A stretch of DNA of 35,353 nucleotides from an uncultured Moraxella sp. (GCF_945873075.1 NZ_CAMCBS010000020.1:1-35353), one strand, 5' to 3'. Shown: positions 6,721-17,374, counted from the first letter of the stretch. Numbers and translations are program-made. Notes: generated from the sequence alone by a model not told the origin.

Positions 6721-7896
6721 TTATGCAGTTTCGTTAAACAATTCTCTACCAATCAGCATACGGCGAATCTCGCTCGTGCCTGCGCCGATTTCGTACAGCT
6801 TGGCATCACGCCATAGGCGACCGAGTGGGAACTCATTGGTAAAGCCATTACCGCCAAAGATTTGGATACCTTCGCCTGCCATCCAAGTGGCTTTTTCGGC
6901 AGTCCACAGAATCACGCTCGCACAGTCTTTACGCACTTGGCGCACATGCTCAGCACCAAGCAAATCCAAGTTTTTACCCACAGTGTATAAGAAGCTACGA
7001 CCCGCTTGCAAGGTGGTGTACATATCAGCGACTTTGGCTTGGATTAGCTGAAATTCACCAATCGACTGCCCAAACTGCTTACGGTCATGGATATATGGGA
7101 TGACATTATCCATCACCGCCTGCATGATGCCAATTGGACCTGCTGCCAGTACTGCACGCTCATAGTCAAGCCCGCTCATCAGTACCTTGACACCATTATT
7201 AAGACCACCTAAGATATTCTCAGCAGGGACTTCGACATTTTCAAACACCATCTCCCCTGTGTGACTGCCACGCATACCGAGCTTATCAAGTTTTTGGGCG
7301 GTATAAAAGCCTTTCATACCTTTTTCGACCAAAAACGCCGTGATGCCCTTCGCACCAAGCTCAGGATTGGTCTTGGCATAGACCACCATCACATCTGCAT
7401 CAGGGCCATTGGTGATCCACATCTTGGTGCCATTGAGCACATAGACGCCGTCTTTTTCTTCAGCCTTAAGCTTCATGCTGGTCACATCAGAACCTGCCCC
7501 TGGCTCACTCATGGCAAGCGCACCGATGTACTCACCAGTGATGAGCTTGGGTAGGTATTTTTGTTTTTGGGCTTCGTTGCCGTTTCGCTTGATTTGGTTG
7601 ATGCACAGGTTTGAGTGTGCACCATAGCTTAGTGCCACCGACGCAGATGCACGGCTGATTTCTTCCATTGCCACCATGTGCGCCACATAGCCCATATCGA
7701 CACCGCCATAAGCTTCAGGCACGGTGATGCCATGCAGTCCAAGCTCACCCATCTTCTGCCATAGATCCATCGGAAACTGATCACTATGGTCAATCTCGGC
7801 AGCACGGGGGGCAATCTCGGCAGCGGCAAATGCCTGCACTGCTTCACGCAAGGCGTTGATGTCATCACCAAGCTGATAATCTAATCCTAAAGTCAT
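6721..7896 (-). CDS. liuA: Isovaleryl-CoA dehydrogenase
   Basis: This FAD enzyme oxidises isovaleryl-CoA to 3-methylcrotonyl-CoA in leucine breakdown. The 391-residue protein has the acyl-CoA dehydrogenase order: helical N-terminal domain, [12 protein letters not shown], the beta-domain flavin motif [15 protein letters not shown] and [24 protein letters not shown] holds the catalytic Glu at the position typical of isovaleryl-CoA dehydrogenase rather than of other family members. The C-terminal [12 protein letters not shown] and [16 protein letters not shown] complete it. The ATG at 7896 has AGGAG at 7904-7908; a GTG one codon earlier is less likely. It is the last gene of the liu operon, whereas liuA comes first among the enzymes in Pseudomonas. 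Confidence 0.94.
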   Translation of the reverse strand: MTLGLDYQLGDDINALREAVQAFAAAEIAPRAAEIDHSDQFPMDLWQKMGELGLHGITVPEAYGGVDMGYVAHMVAMEEISRASASVALSYGAHSNLCINQIKRNGNEAQKQKYLPKLITGEYIGALAMSEPGAGSDVTSMKLKAEEKDGVYVLNGTKMWITNGPDADVMVVYAKTNPELGAKGITAFLVEKGMKGFYTAQKLDKLGMRGSHTGEMVFENVEVPAENILGGLNNGVKVLMSGLDYERAVLAAGPIGIMQAVMDNVIPYIHDRKQFGQSIGEFQLIQAKVADMYTTLQAGRSFLYTVGKNLDLLGAEHVRQVRKDCASVILWTAEKATWMAGEGIQIFGGNGFTNEFPLGRLWRDAKLYEIGAGTSEIRRMLIGRELFNETA

Positions 7897-7920
7897 CACA
7901 ATACTCCTGTTTGTTGCGAT

Positions 7921-8841
7921 TTATGTTGTTTTGCGTTTGTTTAAAATGGCTCTTGCGACTTTTGAGCCATTAGGGCGACCCAAAAATTCACTGATCTTTT
8001 GACCGACATCGACCAACTTATCCAGATTAATGCCTGTCTGTATCCCCATGCCGTGTAGCAGATATACCACATCTTCGGTGGCGACATTGCCTGTAGCGCC
8101 CTTGGCATATGGACAGCCACCCAGTCCTGCCACCGAAGTGTCAAACTGACGCACGCCCATTTGTAGCGCTGCTAAGGTATTGGCAACGGCTTGCCCATAG
8201 GTGTCATGAAAATGCCCAGAGATATGATCAATATCAATATAGTCAAGCGCAGCAGACAGGGCGTTTTGTACCTTAATGGGTGTGCCAACGCCGATGGTAT
8301 CAGCGATGCCAATGTGCTCAGCACCGATGGCTACCATTTTTTTGGTGACGGCGGCGACTTGGCTCGGCAAGACATCACCTTCATAAGGACAGCCCACCGT
8401 ACAAGAAATCACCCCACGCACACCGATGCCTTGTGCCTTGGCGGCAGTGACCACAGGGGCGAACCGCTCGATACTCTCATCGATGCTACAATTGATGTTT
8501 TTTTGGCTAAAAGCTTCACTTGCCGACCCAAAAATCACCACTTCATAAGCCTGCGATGGACGAGATGCCAAAGCTGATTCAAAGCCTTTCATATTCGGCG
8601 TCAGCACCGAATAGACGACATCATCATAGATATCGATGCCTGATAGCACCGCTTGATTATCCGCCATCTGTGGCACCCATTTGGGCGAGACAAAGCTTGT
8701 GGCTTCAAGTTTTTTGATACCAGCTTGTTGTAGCCCATTGATGAGTGCAATTTTGACATCTGTCGGGACGGTTTGTTTTTCGTTTTGTAGGCCGTCACGA
8801 GCGCCGACATCGATGAGCTGTACTGTATCAGGATAATTCAT
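7921..8841 (-). CDS. liuE: Hydroxymethylglutaryl-CoA lyase
   Basis: This 306-residue enzyme cleaves HMG-CoA to acetoacetate and acetyl-CoA, the last step of leucine degradation. It has the DRE-TIM family start DVGARDGLQNEK, metal-binding HFHDTYGQ, and the signature GLGGCPYAKGATGN with the active-site cysteine. The ATG at 8841 is preceded by GGAGT (8846-8850), which overlaps the stop codon of liuD, so the two genes are coupled. The same reading frame offers a GTG two codons earlier, which is too close to that site. Confidence 0.94.
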   Translation of the reverse strand: MNYPDTVQLIDVGARDGLQNEKQTVPTDVKIALINGLQQAGIKKLEATSFVSPKWVPQMADNQAVLSGIDIYDDVVYSVLTPNMKGFESALASRPSQAYEVVIFGSASEAFSQKNINCSIDESIERFAPVVTAAKAQGIGVRGVISCTVGCPYEGDVLPSQVAAVTKKMVAIGAEHIGIADTIGVGTPIKVQNALSAALDYIDIDHISGHFHDTYGQAVANTLAALQMGVRQFDTSVAGLGGCPYAKGATGNVATEDVVYLLHGMGIQTGINLDKLVDVGQKISEFLGRPNGSKVARAILNKRKTT

Positions 8842-8849
8842 ACACACTC

Positions 8850-10898
8850 CTATTGACTCTCAAGGCGCAATAATTCATCGCCATCAGCGACCAAATCCCC
8901 AGCGGCAAATAACAGCTCACTGACCACGCCATCGGCTGGTGCATGGATGGTATGCTCAATTTTCATCGCTTCAATCACTGCCAGCGGCTGACCTTTTTTG
9001 ACTGCATCACCGACCGCCACACGGAACGCCACCACCTGCCCCGGCATTGGTGATTTTAGACTGCCACCATCTGATGATTCATCGCCGGTATGGGCAAGCT
9101 TGTCAATGACTGTGATGACATCATAGCCTGCTTGACCAAAGACATGCACCGTCTCGCCATCTTGATAGACGCTCACTGGCAGGTGATGACCATCTAGCCA
9201 TAGCGAGCTGATTTGACCATCGTCATCGGTGGTGTAGCCAACTGCGACGGTGGCGATCGGTTCGCTTTGTAAGATGTTTTGGGCTTTGGCGTCTTTTTGG
9301 GTGATGGCAGACAAAGTCAGCGTGAACGCATTATCTTGCCAATCGCTCACCACCGCTTGGTAGGCACGCTCATGGTGCACAAGCTCAAAGCTTTGCTCAT
9401 ACTCACCAAATGCCCGAAAGCCGATTTGCGTGGCAAAAGGATCTTGGGAAGTGATGATGGACTGCTTGGCTAGTGCATTTGCCACCGCTGCCGCTGAGAG
9501 TAGTTGTAATGATAACGGTGATTGATGAAATAGCACGGCTTTTTCACGCTCAATCAGCGCGGTGTCTAGATTGGCAAATTTAAAAGACCTACTAGCGACA
9601 ACATGGCGCAAAAAAGCCACATTATTTGGCAAGCCAACGATATGCATCTGTGCCAATGTCTGATCTAGCCGTGCCAAAGCTTCTTCTCGAGTACTGCCAT
9701 GCACGATGAGCTTGGCAATCATCGAATCATAATAAGGGCTGATGACATCGCCTGTACGCACGCCGTCATCGATACGCACATCCGCAATACCAAAGGCAGT
9801 ATGGGCTGGTTTTTGATAAGTTTTGAGCACGCCTGTAGCAGGCAAAAAGTTATTGTCAGGATTCTCTGCACAAATACGAGCTTCGATGGCATGCCCTGTG
9901 ATGGTCAGCTCATCTTGGGTCTTGGGCAGTGGCTCGCCTGCAGCGACACGCAGCTGCCACTCCACCAAATCTGTGCCTGTGATGGCTTCGGTGACTGGAT
10001 GCTCCACCTGTAAGCGAGTGTTCATTTCCATAAAATAAAAACTCATGCCATCATCACGCTGCTCAACGATGAACTCCACCGTGCCAGCACCGACATAGCC
10101 GACCGCACGAGCGGCATTGATGGCGGCTGCCCCCATTGCTTCACGCATGGCTTGATCGACATTTGGCGCAGGTGCTTCTTCGAGTACCTTTTGGTGGCGA
10201 CGCTGTACTGAGCAATCTCGCTCAAACAGATAGACATAATTGCCATGCGCATCACCAAAGATCTGAATCTCGATATGGCGTGGCTTAAGTGCGTATTTTT
10301 CGATCAGCACCTTATCACTGCCAAAGCTTTTGATCGCTTCTCTCTGACACGATGCCAGAGCTTCTAGAAAATCTTCGGATTTTTCGACCAGTCGCATCCC
10401 TTTACCGCCACCGCCTGAGCTGGCTTTGATCAGCACAGGATAGCCGATGGCATCCGCTTGAGCGTGCAAAAAGCTTGGATCTTGATTCTCACCATGATAG
10501 CCTGGAATCAAGGGCACATTGGCAGACTCCATCAGTCGCTTGGATTCAGCTTTTAGACCCATAGCAGTGATGGCAGATGCCGGTGGGCCGATGAATACCA
10601 AGCCTGCATCTTGGCAAGCTTTGGCAAATTCATCATTCTCACTCAAAAACCCATAGCCAGGATGAATCGCCTGTGCACCCATGCGCTTGGCGACATCGAT
10701 AATCACATCCCATTTTAGATAGCTGTCTTTTGGGGCAGAGCCACCGATATGCACCGCTTCATCACAGACGGCGACATGCTTGGCATCACGGTCAGCATCA
10801 GAATAGACAGCGACAGTTGCGATACCTAGGCGTCTTGCGGTGGCTGCCACACGGCAGGCGATTTCGCCACGGTTGGCGATTAAGATTTTTGAAAACAT
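8850..10898 (-). CDS. liuD: Methylcrotonyl-CoA carboxylase, biotin-containing alpha subunit
   Basis: The 682-residue protein carries a biotin carboxylase (ANRGEIACRVAATARRLG, GYGFLSEN, ATP-grasp loop KASSGGGGKGMRL, EMNTRLQVEHPVTE) and a linker. A C-terminal biotinyl domain carries EAMKIEHT, whose Lys (about 646) carries biotin. Together with the liuB product it carboxylates 3-methylcrotonyl-CoA to 3-methylglutaconyl-CoA. Its place between liuC and liuE in a complete leucine cluster separates it from the similar acetyl-, propionyl- and geranyl-CoA carboxylases. AAGGA precedes the ATG. Confidence 0.95.
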   Translation of the reverse strand: MFSKILIANRGEIACRVAATARRLGIATVAVYSDADRDAKHVAVCDEAVHIGGSAPKDSYLKWDVIIDVAKRMGAQAIHPGYGFLSENDEFAKACQDAGLVFIGPPASAITAMGLKAESKRLMESANVPLIPGYHGENQDPSFLHAQADAIGYPVLIKASSGGGGKGMRLVEKSEDFLEALASCQREAIKSFGSDKVLIEKYALKPRHIEIQIFGDAHGNYVYLFERDCSVQRRHQKVLEEAPAPNVDQAMREAMGAAAINAARAVGYVGAGTVEFIVEQRDDGMSFYFMEMNTRLQVEHPVTEAITGTDLVEWQLRVAAGEPLPKTQDELTITGHAIEARICAENPDNNFLPATGVLKTYQKPAHTAFGIADVRIDDGVRTGDVISPYYDSMIAKLIVHGSTREEALARLDQTLAQMHIVGLPNNVAFLRHVVASRSFKFANLDTALIEREKAVLFHQSPLSLQLLSAAAVANALAKQSIITSQDPFATQIGFRAFGEYEQSFELVHHERAYQAVVSDWQDNAFTLTLSAITQKDAKAQNILQSEPIATVAVGYTTDDDGQISSLWLDGHHLPVSVYQDGETVHVFGQAGYDVITVIDKLAHTGDESSDGGSLKSPMPGQVVAFRVAVGDAVKKGQPLAVIEAMKIEHTIHAPADGVVSELLFAAGDLVADGDELLRLESQ

Positions 10899-10953
10899 AA
10901 TAATCCTTTATCGTTATTCAAGCTTATGGTCAAATGGCAATCTAGCTGGTCAA

Positions 10954-11766
10954 TCAGGTAAACCAAGCAGGTTTGCGTTTTTGTAAAAATGACTGCACGC
11001 CTTCTACCCCTTCGGCAGATGCTCGGATATTGGCAATATCCGCCACCGTATCACGAATCAGTGCCTCATCGATATCAGCATGGGCGACTTTTTGTACCAG
11101 TGCTTTACACGATTTGACGGCATTTGGGCTGGCATTGATGAGATGCTTGATAAGCGTGTCCGTAGTTTCGGTCAAAGTCGCTTCATCAGACAGCATATGC
11201 ACAAAGCCGATACGATATGCTTCTGCCGCATCAAACACTTCAGCAGTCAAAAAATACCGATGCGCCGCTCGTGCACCCATCGCTCGGATCACATACGGGC
11301 TGATGGTCGCAGGAATCAAGCCAAGCTTAACTTCACTTAGACAAAACTTCGCACCATCGACCGCCACCGCCATATCACACGCCGCCACCAGCCCCATGCC
11401 ACCTGCATAGACATCGCCTTGGATTTTGGCGATGGTGGGCTTTGGGCAGTGATAGATGGCAGACAGCATATCGGCAAGCTTGGCAGCATCGGCCAGATTT
11501 TCATCATAAGTATAATCCGCCATCGCACACATCCAGTTCAGATCTGCACCTGCACAAAATGCCTTGCCGTTAGCCGCCAAAACAATCACTCGCACATCAT
11601 CACGCTGACCAAGGCAGTCAAAAGCTTGGGTCAGCTCGCTGATGACTTCGTCATTAAAGGCGTTGCGCTTATCTGGGCGATTTAGGGTGACGGTCGCTAC
11701 ATGATGATCGATACTGCACAACAAACTGCCAAAAGTTGCTAAATTTTCCATACTCTTAAAATCCAT
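10954..11766 (-). CDS. liuC: 3-methylglutaconyl-CoA hydratase (enoyl-CoA hydratase family)
   Basis: This crotonase-fold enzyme hydrates 3-methylglutaconyl-CoA to HMG-CoA. The 270-residue protein shows VTLNRPDKRNAFND, the oxyanion-hole segment GKAFCAGADLNWM and the second one DVYAGGMGLVAACDMAVA, then EVKLGLIPATISPYV. The gene starts one base after the liuB stop, so the pair is translationally coupled. An in-frame ATG at 11751 (MENLAT) is an alternative start; the GAG-like sequence before it is close to the codon. Longer upstream starts would overlap liuB and add an unrelated leader. Confidence 0.92.
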   Translation of the reverse strand: MDFKSMENLATFGSLLCSIDHHVATVTLNRPDKRNAFNDEVISELTQAFDCLGQRDDVRVIVLAANGKAFCAGADLNWMCAMADYTYDENLADAAKLADMLSAIYHCPKPTIAKIQGDVYAGGMGLVAACDMAVAVDGAKFCLSEVKLGLIPATISPYVIRAMGARAAHRYFLTAEVFDAAEAYRIGFVHMLSDEATLTETTDTLIKHLINASPNAVKSCKALVQKVAHADIDEALIRDTVADIANIRASAEGVEGVQSFLQKRKPAWFT

Positions 11767-11767
11767 T

Positions 11768-13378
11768 TTACATTCTAAACACACCAAAATTCGTCTCTTC
11801 AATCGGTGCGTTATAAGCAGCACTCAAGGCAAGGGCAAGCACCCTGCGTGTATCAGCAGGATCAATCACGCCATCATCCCACAGTCTTGCAGATGCATAA
11901 TACGGATGACCTTGCTCATCGTATTGCTTGCGAATTGGGTCTTTGAAGGCTTCTTCATCGTCTTTTGACCAAGTCTCGCCACTACGCTCGATATTGTCTC
12001 GCTTGACGGTGGCAAGTACCGATGCCGCCTGCTCGCCGCCCATCACTGAGATACGAGCATTTGGCCACATCCACAAGAATCTTGGGCTGTACGCACGGCC
12101 GCACATACCGTAGTTGCCTGCGCCAAATGAACCACCGACGATGACGGTGAATTTTGGCACTTTGGCATTGGCAACTGCCATCACCATCTTGGCACCATGT
12201 CGTGCAATGCCTTCGTTTTCGTATTTACGACCAACCATAAAGCCTGTGATATTTTGCAAAAATACCAATGGAATCTTACGCTTACAGCACAGCTCAATAA
12301 AGTGAGTACCTTTTTGGGCAGATTCGCTAAACAAAATACCGTTATTGGCGATGACACCCACCTGCATCCCTTCGATACGAGCAAAACCGCACACCAGCGT
12401 ATTGCCAAAGCGTGCCTTAAATTCATCAAACTCACTACCATCGACGATGCGTGCGATGATTTCACGGATGTCAAAGGGCTTGCGTGTATCGGTAGGAATG
12501 ATACCGTAGAGTTCTTTGGCGTCGTACTTTGGCGGCTTTGGTGCTACTTGGTTGGGAATAGCGTTTTTTTGTCGATTCAGATTGCCGACCACTTGGCGAG
12601 CCAATGACAGAGCGTGCAGATCATTTTGGGCAAGATAATCAGCTACGCCCGACAGCCGTGTATGTACATCACCACCGCCCAAATCTTCACTGCTGACTTC
12701 TTCGCCTGTGGCGGCCTTGACCAGTGGTGGCCCGCCCAAAAAGATCGTGCCTTGCTCTTTGACGATGATGGACTCATCACTCATCGCAGGGACATAAGCG
12801 CCGCCTGCAGTACAGCTACCCATCACCACAGCGATCTGTGGAATGTCATCAGCGCTCATATTGGCTTGGTTAAAAAAGATGCGACCAAAATGCTCTTTAT
12901 CAGGAAATACTTCATCTTGATTGGGCAGGTTTGCCCCACCAGAATCCACCAGATACACGCAAGGCAAGCGGTTTTCTTTGGCGATTTCTTGGGCTCTGAG
13001 ATGCTTTTTGACCGTCATTGGATAATAAGTACCACCCTTGACCGTCGCATCATTACACACAATCATACACTCAATACCGCTGATACGCCCAATGCCTGCG
13101 ATGACACCAGCGGCAGGAATATCGGCATCGTACATGCCGTATGCCGCCATCGGTGAGATCTCCAAAAATGGTGAGCCTGCATCCAGTAACTGTTCGACTC
13201 GCTGACGGGGTAGTAGCTTGCCACGAGCCAAATGCTTGGCACGGGCAGACTCCGAGCCACCTTGGGCGATGATGGCAAGCTTGGACTTTAGATCATCGAC
13301 CAATCTTTGCATGGCGGCGGCATTTTGTCCAAAATCTGCCGAATTTGGTGACAGTTTACTCTCAAGAATTGTGCTCAT
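11768..13378 (-). CDS. liuB: Methylcrotonyl-CoA carboxylase, carboxyltransferase beta subunit
   Basis: This 536-residue carboxyltransferase moves CO2 from biotin on LiuD to 3-methylcrotonyl-CoA. Typical segments are [46 protein letters not shown], and [34 protein letters not shown] and [18 protein letters not shown] complete the set. The length is standard. A good Shine-Dalgarno sequence (AAGGA) lies before the ATG. It is separated by 55 bases from the upstream ligase gene and by one base from liuC. Confidence 0.95.
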   Translation of the reverse strand: MSTILESKLSPNSADFGQNAAAMQRLVDDLKSKLAIIAQGGSESARAKHLARGKLLPRQRVEQLLDAGSPFLEISPMAAYGMYDADIPAAGVIAGIGRISGIECMIVCNDATVKGGTYYPMTVKKHLRAQEIAKENRLPCVYLVDSGGANLPNQDEVFPDKEHFGRIFFNQANMSADDIPQIAVVMGSCTAGGAYVPAMSDESIIVKEQGTIFLGGPPLVKAATGEEVSSEDLGGGDVHTRLSGVADYLAQNDLHALSLARQVVGNLNRQKNAIPNQVAPKPPKYDAKELYGIIPTDTRKPFDIREIIARIVDGSEFDEFKARFGNTLVCGFARIEGMQVGVIANNGILFSESAQKGTHFIELCCKRKIPLVFLQNITGFMVGRKYENEGIARHGAKMVMAVANAKVPKFTVIVGGSFGAGNYGMCGRAYSPRFLWMWPNARISVMGGEQAASVLATVKRDNIERSGETWSKDDEEAFKDPIRKQYDEQGHPYYASARLWDDGVIDPADTRRVLALALSAAYNAPIEETNFGVFRM

Positions 13379-13433
13379 AATTGTCCTTATCCATAATCCT
13401 TATCTTGTTTAGCATACTGCTTATCGTCTCAAG

Positions 13434-15167
13434 TTATAGCCCCAATTCTTCTTTCATCGCTTCGACGATTTTGAATTTTTGAATCTTACCTGTAACCGTC
13501 ATCGGAAACTCATCGACAAAGCGGATGTAGGTTGGGATCTTATAATGGGCGATGTGATCACGACAAAAATCTCGTACTTCATCTTCGCTAAGCTTGCGAC
13601 CTTTTTTCGGAATAATCCACGCCGCCAGCACTTCACCGTATTTCTTGTCAGGAACGCCGACGATTTGTACATCACGGATTTTTGGATGGCGATATAGATA
13701 ATTTTCGATTTCAACTGGATAAATATTCTCACCGCCACGAATGACCATATCTTTACTACGGCCGACGATTTTGACATAGCCATCTTCATCCATCGTCGCC
13801 AGATCCCCTGTATGCATCCAGCCATCGACGATGGCTTCGGCGGTCTTACTGGTGTCGTTCCAGTAGCCAAGCATCACCGAATAGCCACGGGTCAAAAGCT
13901 CACCTGTCTCGCCAATGGGTAGAGTTTCGCCTGTTTCAGGATCGACGATTTTGACTTCTAGATTTGGCTGCACCAGACCGACGGTTGAGACTTGTTTTTC
14001 AAGTGGTGAGAATTTATTGGTCTGACAAGACACAGGCGATGTCTCAGTCATGCCATAAGCAATGGTGACTTCTTTCATGTGCATCTTATCAATCACACGG
14101 CGCATCACTTCGATCGGGCAGCTTGAGCCTGCCATGATGCCTGTGCGTAGGCTTGATAGATCATAGTTATCAAAATCGGGATGGTCAAGCTCAGCAATAA
14201 ACATCGTCGGCACACCATGCAGACCCGTACATTTTTCTTTTTCGACAGTTTCAAGCACACTCTTTGGATCAAAGCCATCATTTGGATAGACGATGGTACC
14301 ACCATGCGTCATAATGGCAAGCACACCCAGCACCATCCCAAAGCAGTGATACATCGGCACAGGGATGCATAGGCGATCTTCATCCGTCAGATTCATCATC
14401 TCACCGATGAAATAGCCGTTATTCAGGATATTGCGATGAGTGAGCGTCGCCCCTTTTGGTGTACCTGTAGTACCACTGGTGAACTGGATATTGACAGGGT
14501 TGTCAGCCTTAAGTTTCTTAGTACGCTCTTGGATGCGTGGATCATGCTCATCACCTTCGGCAAGCCAATCAGAGAATTTTTGCATAAAGCTAAAATTCTC
14601 TGTAGAGTCTGGACTGTCAATCCACACCACCCGTTTTAGGTTGGGTAGGCGTACCAGCTCAAGATTTTTGTAATTTTGGTGCAAAGATTCGGGCGCCATC
14701 TCTTGGATCATGCGAGCATAGTCACTGGTCTTAAAGTGGCGCATCAGCACAAGCACTTGGCAGTCCACTTTATTCAAAGCATACTCAAGCTCAAAGATGC
14801 GATAGGCAGGATTGATATTGACAAGCACAAGCCCTGCCTTGGCGGTAGCAAGTAGCATGATGACCCACTCGACATTATTGTGCGACCAGATGCCGACACG
14901 ATCGCCTTTTTGCAGTCCCATGTTAATCATTGAGCTAGCAAGCTGATTGGCTTTGGACTGTAGCTCTTTAAAGCTCATGCGGATGTTTTGATGTGCTGAG
15001 ATGATGGCGATTTTGTCTGGATTTTTTGCCACCATCGCATCAAAGAATGCGCCAATGGTAGATTCAATCAAGGGCGCAGTTGGGCCCTTATCATGGCTTA
15101 AGCGGAGTGGGGCGTTAGCGGACTTGGCACCCATTTGGATGCGGGGTAATTCAAGGATATTGCTCAT
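13434..15167 (-). CDS. AMP-binding acyl-CoA ligase of the leucine/isovalerate operon
   Basis: This 577-residue ANL-superfamily enzyme activates an acid with ATP to an acyl-AMP and then to the CoA thioester. Motifs are the P-loop [57 protein letters not shown] and the C-terminal lysine in [10 protein letters not shown]. As the first gene of the liu operon it probably activates isovalerate or a similar branched or short acid, but the substrate cannot be read from the sequence. It resembles the medium/long-chain FadD-type group. GGGAA precedes the ATG, and the operon promoter lies about 115 bases upstream. Confidence 0.9.
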   Translation of the reverse strand: MSNILELPRIQMGAKSANAPLRLSHDKGPTAPLIESTIGAFFDAMVAKNPDKIAIISAHQNIRMSFKELQSKANQLASSMINMGLQKGDRVGIWSHNNVEWVIMLLATAKAGLVLVNINPAYRIFELEYALNKVDCQVLVLMRHFKTSDYARMIQEMAPESLHQNYKNLELVRLPNLKRVVWIDSPDSTENFSFMQKFSDWLAEGDEHDPRIQERTKKLKADNPVNIQFTSGTTGTPKGATLTHRNILNNGYFIGEMMNLTDEDRLCIPVPMYHCFGMVLGVLAIMTHGGTIVYPNDGFDPKSVLETVEKEKCTGLHGVPTMFIAELDHPDFDNYDLSSLRTGIMAGSSCPIEVMRRVIDKMHMKEVTIAYGMTETSPVSCQTNKFSPLEKQVSTVGLVQPNLEVKIVDPETGETLPIGETGELLTRGYSVMLGYWNDTSKTAEAIVDGWMHTGDLATMDEDGYVKIVGRSKDMVIRGGENIYPVEIENYLYRHPKIRDVQIVGVPDKKYGEVLAAWIIPKKGRKLSEDEVRDFCRDHIAHYKIPTYIRFVDEFPMTVTGKIQKFKIVEAMKEELGL

Positions 15168-15267
15168 AAAATTCCCTTTTTTGTTGGCAATGTATCAAGA
15201 TAACCGACGCAGATGTCGCTCGGATAAAAACCACTTTCCTTGTATTTTCATCCACATCAGTATACAT

Positions 15268-15316
15268 CAGTATAGATGTTATACTGTATTAAAACAGCCC
15301 AAGATAGGTTTGTCAA
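15268..15316 (-). promoter_or_regulatory. Promoter and operator of the liu operon
   Basis: On the minus strand TTGACA (15316-15311, perfect -35) and TTTAAT (15293-15288, one mismatch) are 17 bases apart. A perfect dyad, CAGTATA-N5-TATACTG (15268-15286), covers the expected start site around 15281. A further CAGTATA half lies at 15258-15264. The position suggests a repressor that blocks the start. A LiuR/MerR activator would normally bind between -35 and -10. No regulator gene is adjacent. Confidence 0.75.
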
Positions 15317-15398
15317 TAACAATTTTTTGGCTGATTACAAATTATTTGTTATATGCATACTCTATCGATTCGAGCTGTATCAATCATGAAACGCTAGA

Positions 15399-15433
15399 GA
15401 TCAAGGCAAAATCACAGTGATTCTGCCTTGATC
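15399..15433. terminator. Long hairpin after the ABC transporter gene
   Basis: GATCAAGGCA-x-AATCAC pairs with GTGATT-x-TGCCTTGATC, about 16 pairs with one mismatch and a tiny loop. It starts 12 bases after the stop codon of the ABC gene (minus strand). There is no T-run on either side, so it is either an unusual terminator or an mRNA 3'-end stabiliser. Confidence 0.5.
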
Positions 15434-15444
15434 ATCACCATTGG

Positions 15445-17280
15445 TCAGTCTTCACCCAAAAACCCGCCACTTTGGCGTGCCCATAAGGATGCATAGACGC
15501 CACCTTTGGCGATCAGCTCATCATGGCTGCCCATCTCGACGATGCGCCCACCATCCATCACCACAAGCTTATCCATCGATGCGATGGTCGAAAGCCTATG
15601 CGCGATGGCGATCACTGTTTTGCCTGCCATCATCTCATCAAGACTTTGGGTGATGGCGTGCTCCACTTCGCTATCAAGCGCACTGGTCGCTTCATCCAGT
15701 AGCAGAATCGGTGCATTTTTTAGCATCACACGGGCGATGGCGATGCGCTGACGCTGACCACCGGATAGCTTGACGCCCCGTTCACCGACTTGGGTGTCAA
15801 GCCCTGTGTTGCCGTGCTTGTCTTGTAGATTTTGGATAAATTCCCACGCATGTGCTGCCTTGGCCGCTTCGATGATCTCATCATCAGTGGCATCTGGTCT
15901 GCCATAGGCGATGTTCTCTCGCACGGTGCGATGCAGTAGGCTGGTGTCTTGGGTGACCATACCGATGTGTTGGCGCAGGGATTCTTGGGTCATCTGACTG
16001 ATGTCTTGGCCATCGATGGTGATACGGCCGCCACTGACATCATAAAATCTAAGCAGCAGATTCACCAAGGTTGATTTGCCAGCGCCTGAGCGGCCGACCA
16101 AGCCCACTTTCTCGCCTGCTTGGATGCTTAGATTAAAATCCTTGAGCAGCTCGGCATTTGCCTTACCATAATCAAAGGACACGGCATCAAAGTGAATATC
16201 ACCCTGTTTCACATGAAACACTTTAGCATCTGCTTGATCCACGACCGCATGTGGCGTGGTCAAGGTTTTCATACCGTCTTGGACAGTACCAAGATTTTCA
16301 AACAACGACGCCGTCTCCCACAGCAGCCAATGCGTCAAGCCCTGCAAGCGAATCGCAAGCGCCCCTGCGACCGCTACCGCCCCTGCGCCGACCAAGCCCT
16401 GCATCCACAGATACACACCCATCGCCACCGAGCCTGTCACCGTCACCAAAGCAATGCTCGACACTAAGATCTCAAGCACGCTCACCAATCGCATCTGCTG
16501 ATGTACGGTACCTAAAAAATGCGTCATCGCTTCTTTGGCATAAGCCGACTCACGGCGTGCATGGCTAAATAGCTTGACCGTGCTGATATTGGCATAAGCA
16601 TCGGTGATGCGCCCTGTCATCAAGGCACGAGCATCTGCCTGCGCTCGGGCGGTGCGCTGTAGCCTTGGCAATAAAAACACCAGTAGCGCCATCACCATCA
16701 GCACCCACAGCACAAACGGAATCGCCAATAACGGATGCAAGCTCACAAGCACCGCCCCCGACCCCACCAAGAATGTGATGATAAAGACAAACACACCAAT
16801 CAGCGTCATCACCACATCACGCACCGCCAGCGCCGTCTGCATCACCTTGGCAGAGACCCTACCCGAAAACTCTTCTTGATAAAACTGCATCGACTGCCCA
16901 AGCATGTGCTGATGAAATATCCACCGCAGTCGCATCGGCGCCACGCCCTGTAGCACCTGATGATGCACAGTGGTCTCAAACAGCATCACCACAGGCACAC
17001 AGACACTGATGGCAAGCATGGTGATGAGCGCCGTTTTTTTGTTCGCCCACAGCTCACCTGCACCATAGATACTCATCCAATCGACAATCTGCCCCACCCA
17101 CGCATAGATCATCGCCCAGTACAGCCCAGAGATGGCGGTCAATATCGTAAATAGCAAAAGCCAGCCACGAAAGCCTGTCGTACACGCATAGATAAATGAT
17201 GCCAATGAGCCTGTGGTCTTGGGCAATGTAATGTCTGGAAATGAGTCTAAACGCTTTTCAAAATAAGAAAAAAATGACAT
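15445..17280 (-). CDS. ABC exporter, fused membrane and ATPase domains
   Basis: The 611-residue half-transporter has a six-helix export-type membrane domain (about residues 30-330) followed by an ATPase. The ATPase shows Walker A GLVGRSGAGKST, signature LSGGQRQRIAIARVM, Walker B ILLLDEATSALD and the switch His in AIAHRLST. It would act as a homodimer or heterodimer. It is of the MsbA/multidrug/lipid exporter type, but the substrate is unknown and no partner half-gene is adjacent. A parS site at 16205-16220 is translated as FHVKQ in the linker between the two domains. A TGTTATAAT extended -10 lies at 17319-17311 on its strand, about 30 bases upstream of the ATG. Confidence 0.9.
   Translation of the reverse strand: MSFFSYFEKRLDSFPDITLPKTTGSLASFIYACTTGFRGWLLLFTILTAISGLYWAMIYAWVGQIVDWMSIYGAGELWANKKTALITMLAISVCVPVVMLFETTVHHQVLQGVAPMRLRWIFHQHMLGQSMQFYQEEFSGRVSAKVMQTALAVRDVVMTLIGVFVFIITFLVGSGAVLVSLHPLLAIPFVLWVLMVMALLVFLLPRLQRTARAQADARALMTGRITDAYANISTVKLFSHARRESAYAKEAMTHFLGTVHQQMRLVSVLEILVSSIALVTVTGSVAMGVYLWMQGLVGAGAVAVAGALAIRLQGLTHWLLWETASLFENLGTVQDGMKTLTTPHAVVDQADAKVFHVKQGDIHFDAVSFDYGKANAELLKDFNLSIQAGEKVGLVGRSGAGKSTLVNLLLRFYDVSGGRITIDGQDISQMTQESLRQHIGMVTQDTSLLHRTVRENIAYGRPDATDDEIIEAAKAAHAWEFIQNLQDKHGNTGLDTQVGERGVKLSGGQRQRIAIARVMLKNAPILLLDEATSALDSEVEHAITQSLDEMMAGKTVIAIAHRLSTIASMDKLVVMDGGRIVEMGSHDELIAKGGVYASLWARQSGGFLGED
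16205..16220. other. parS-type ParB binding site inside the ABC transporter gene
   Basis: TGTTTCACATGAAACA differs from the parS consensus only at the centre (CATG for CGTG). It lies in the linker-coding part of the exporter gene, a tolerant place for an inserted tetrapeptide FHVK. Confidence 0.75.
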
Positions 17281-17310
17281 GGATGTTCAACAAAGTTTTA
17301 TAAACTCATT

Positions 17311-17346
17311 ATTATAACAAAAACCACCCAGAGATGATGTTATAAT
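17311..17346. promoter_or_regulatory. Two divergent extended -10 promoters
   Basis: TGTTATAAT occurs on the minus strand (17319-17311) for the ABC exporter and on the plus strand (17338-17346) for yqaA. Both combine TG-N with a perfect TATAAT and lack good -35 boxes. They lie in the 94-base gap between the two genes. Confidence 0.6.
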
Positions 17347-17374
17347 TGGTGTATTCTTCTCACAGAACGCGCCG

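Noticed and set aside
12614-13156. 180-codon open frame opposite liuB
   Set aside because: The liuB protein is unmistakable on the other strand. The antisense product is His/Ile-rich without any family feature.
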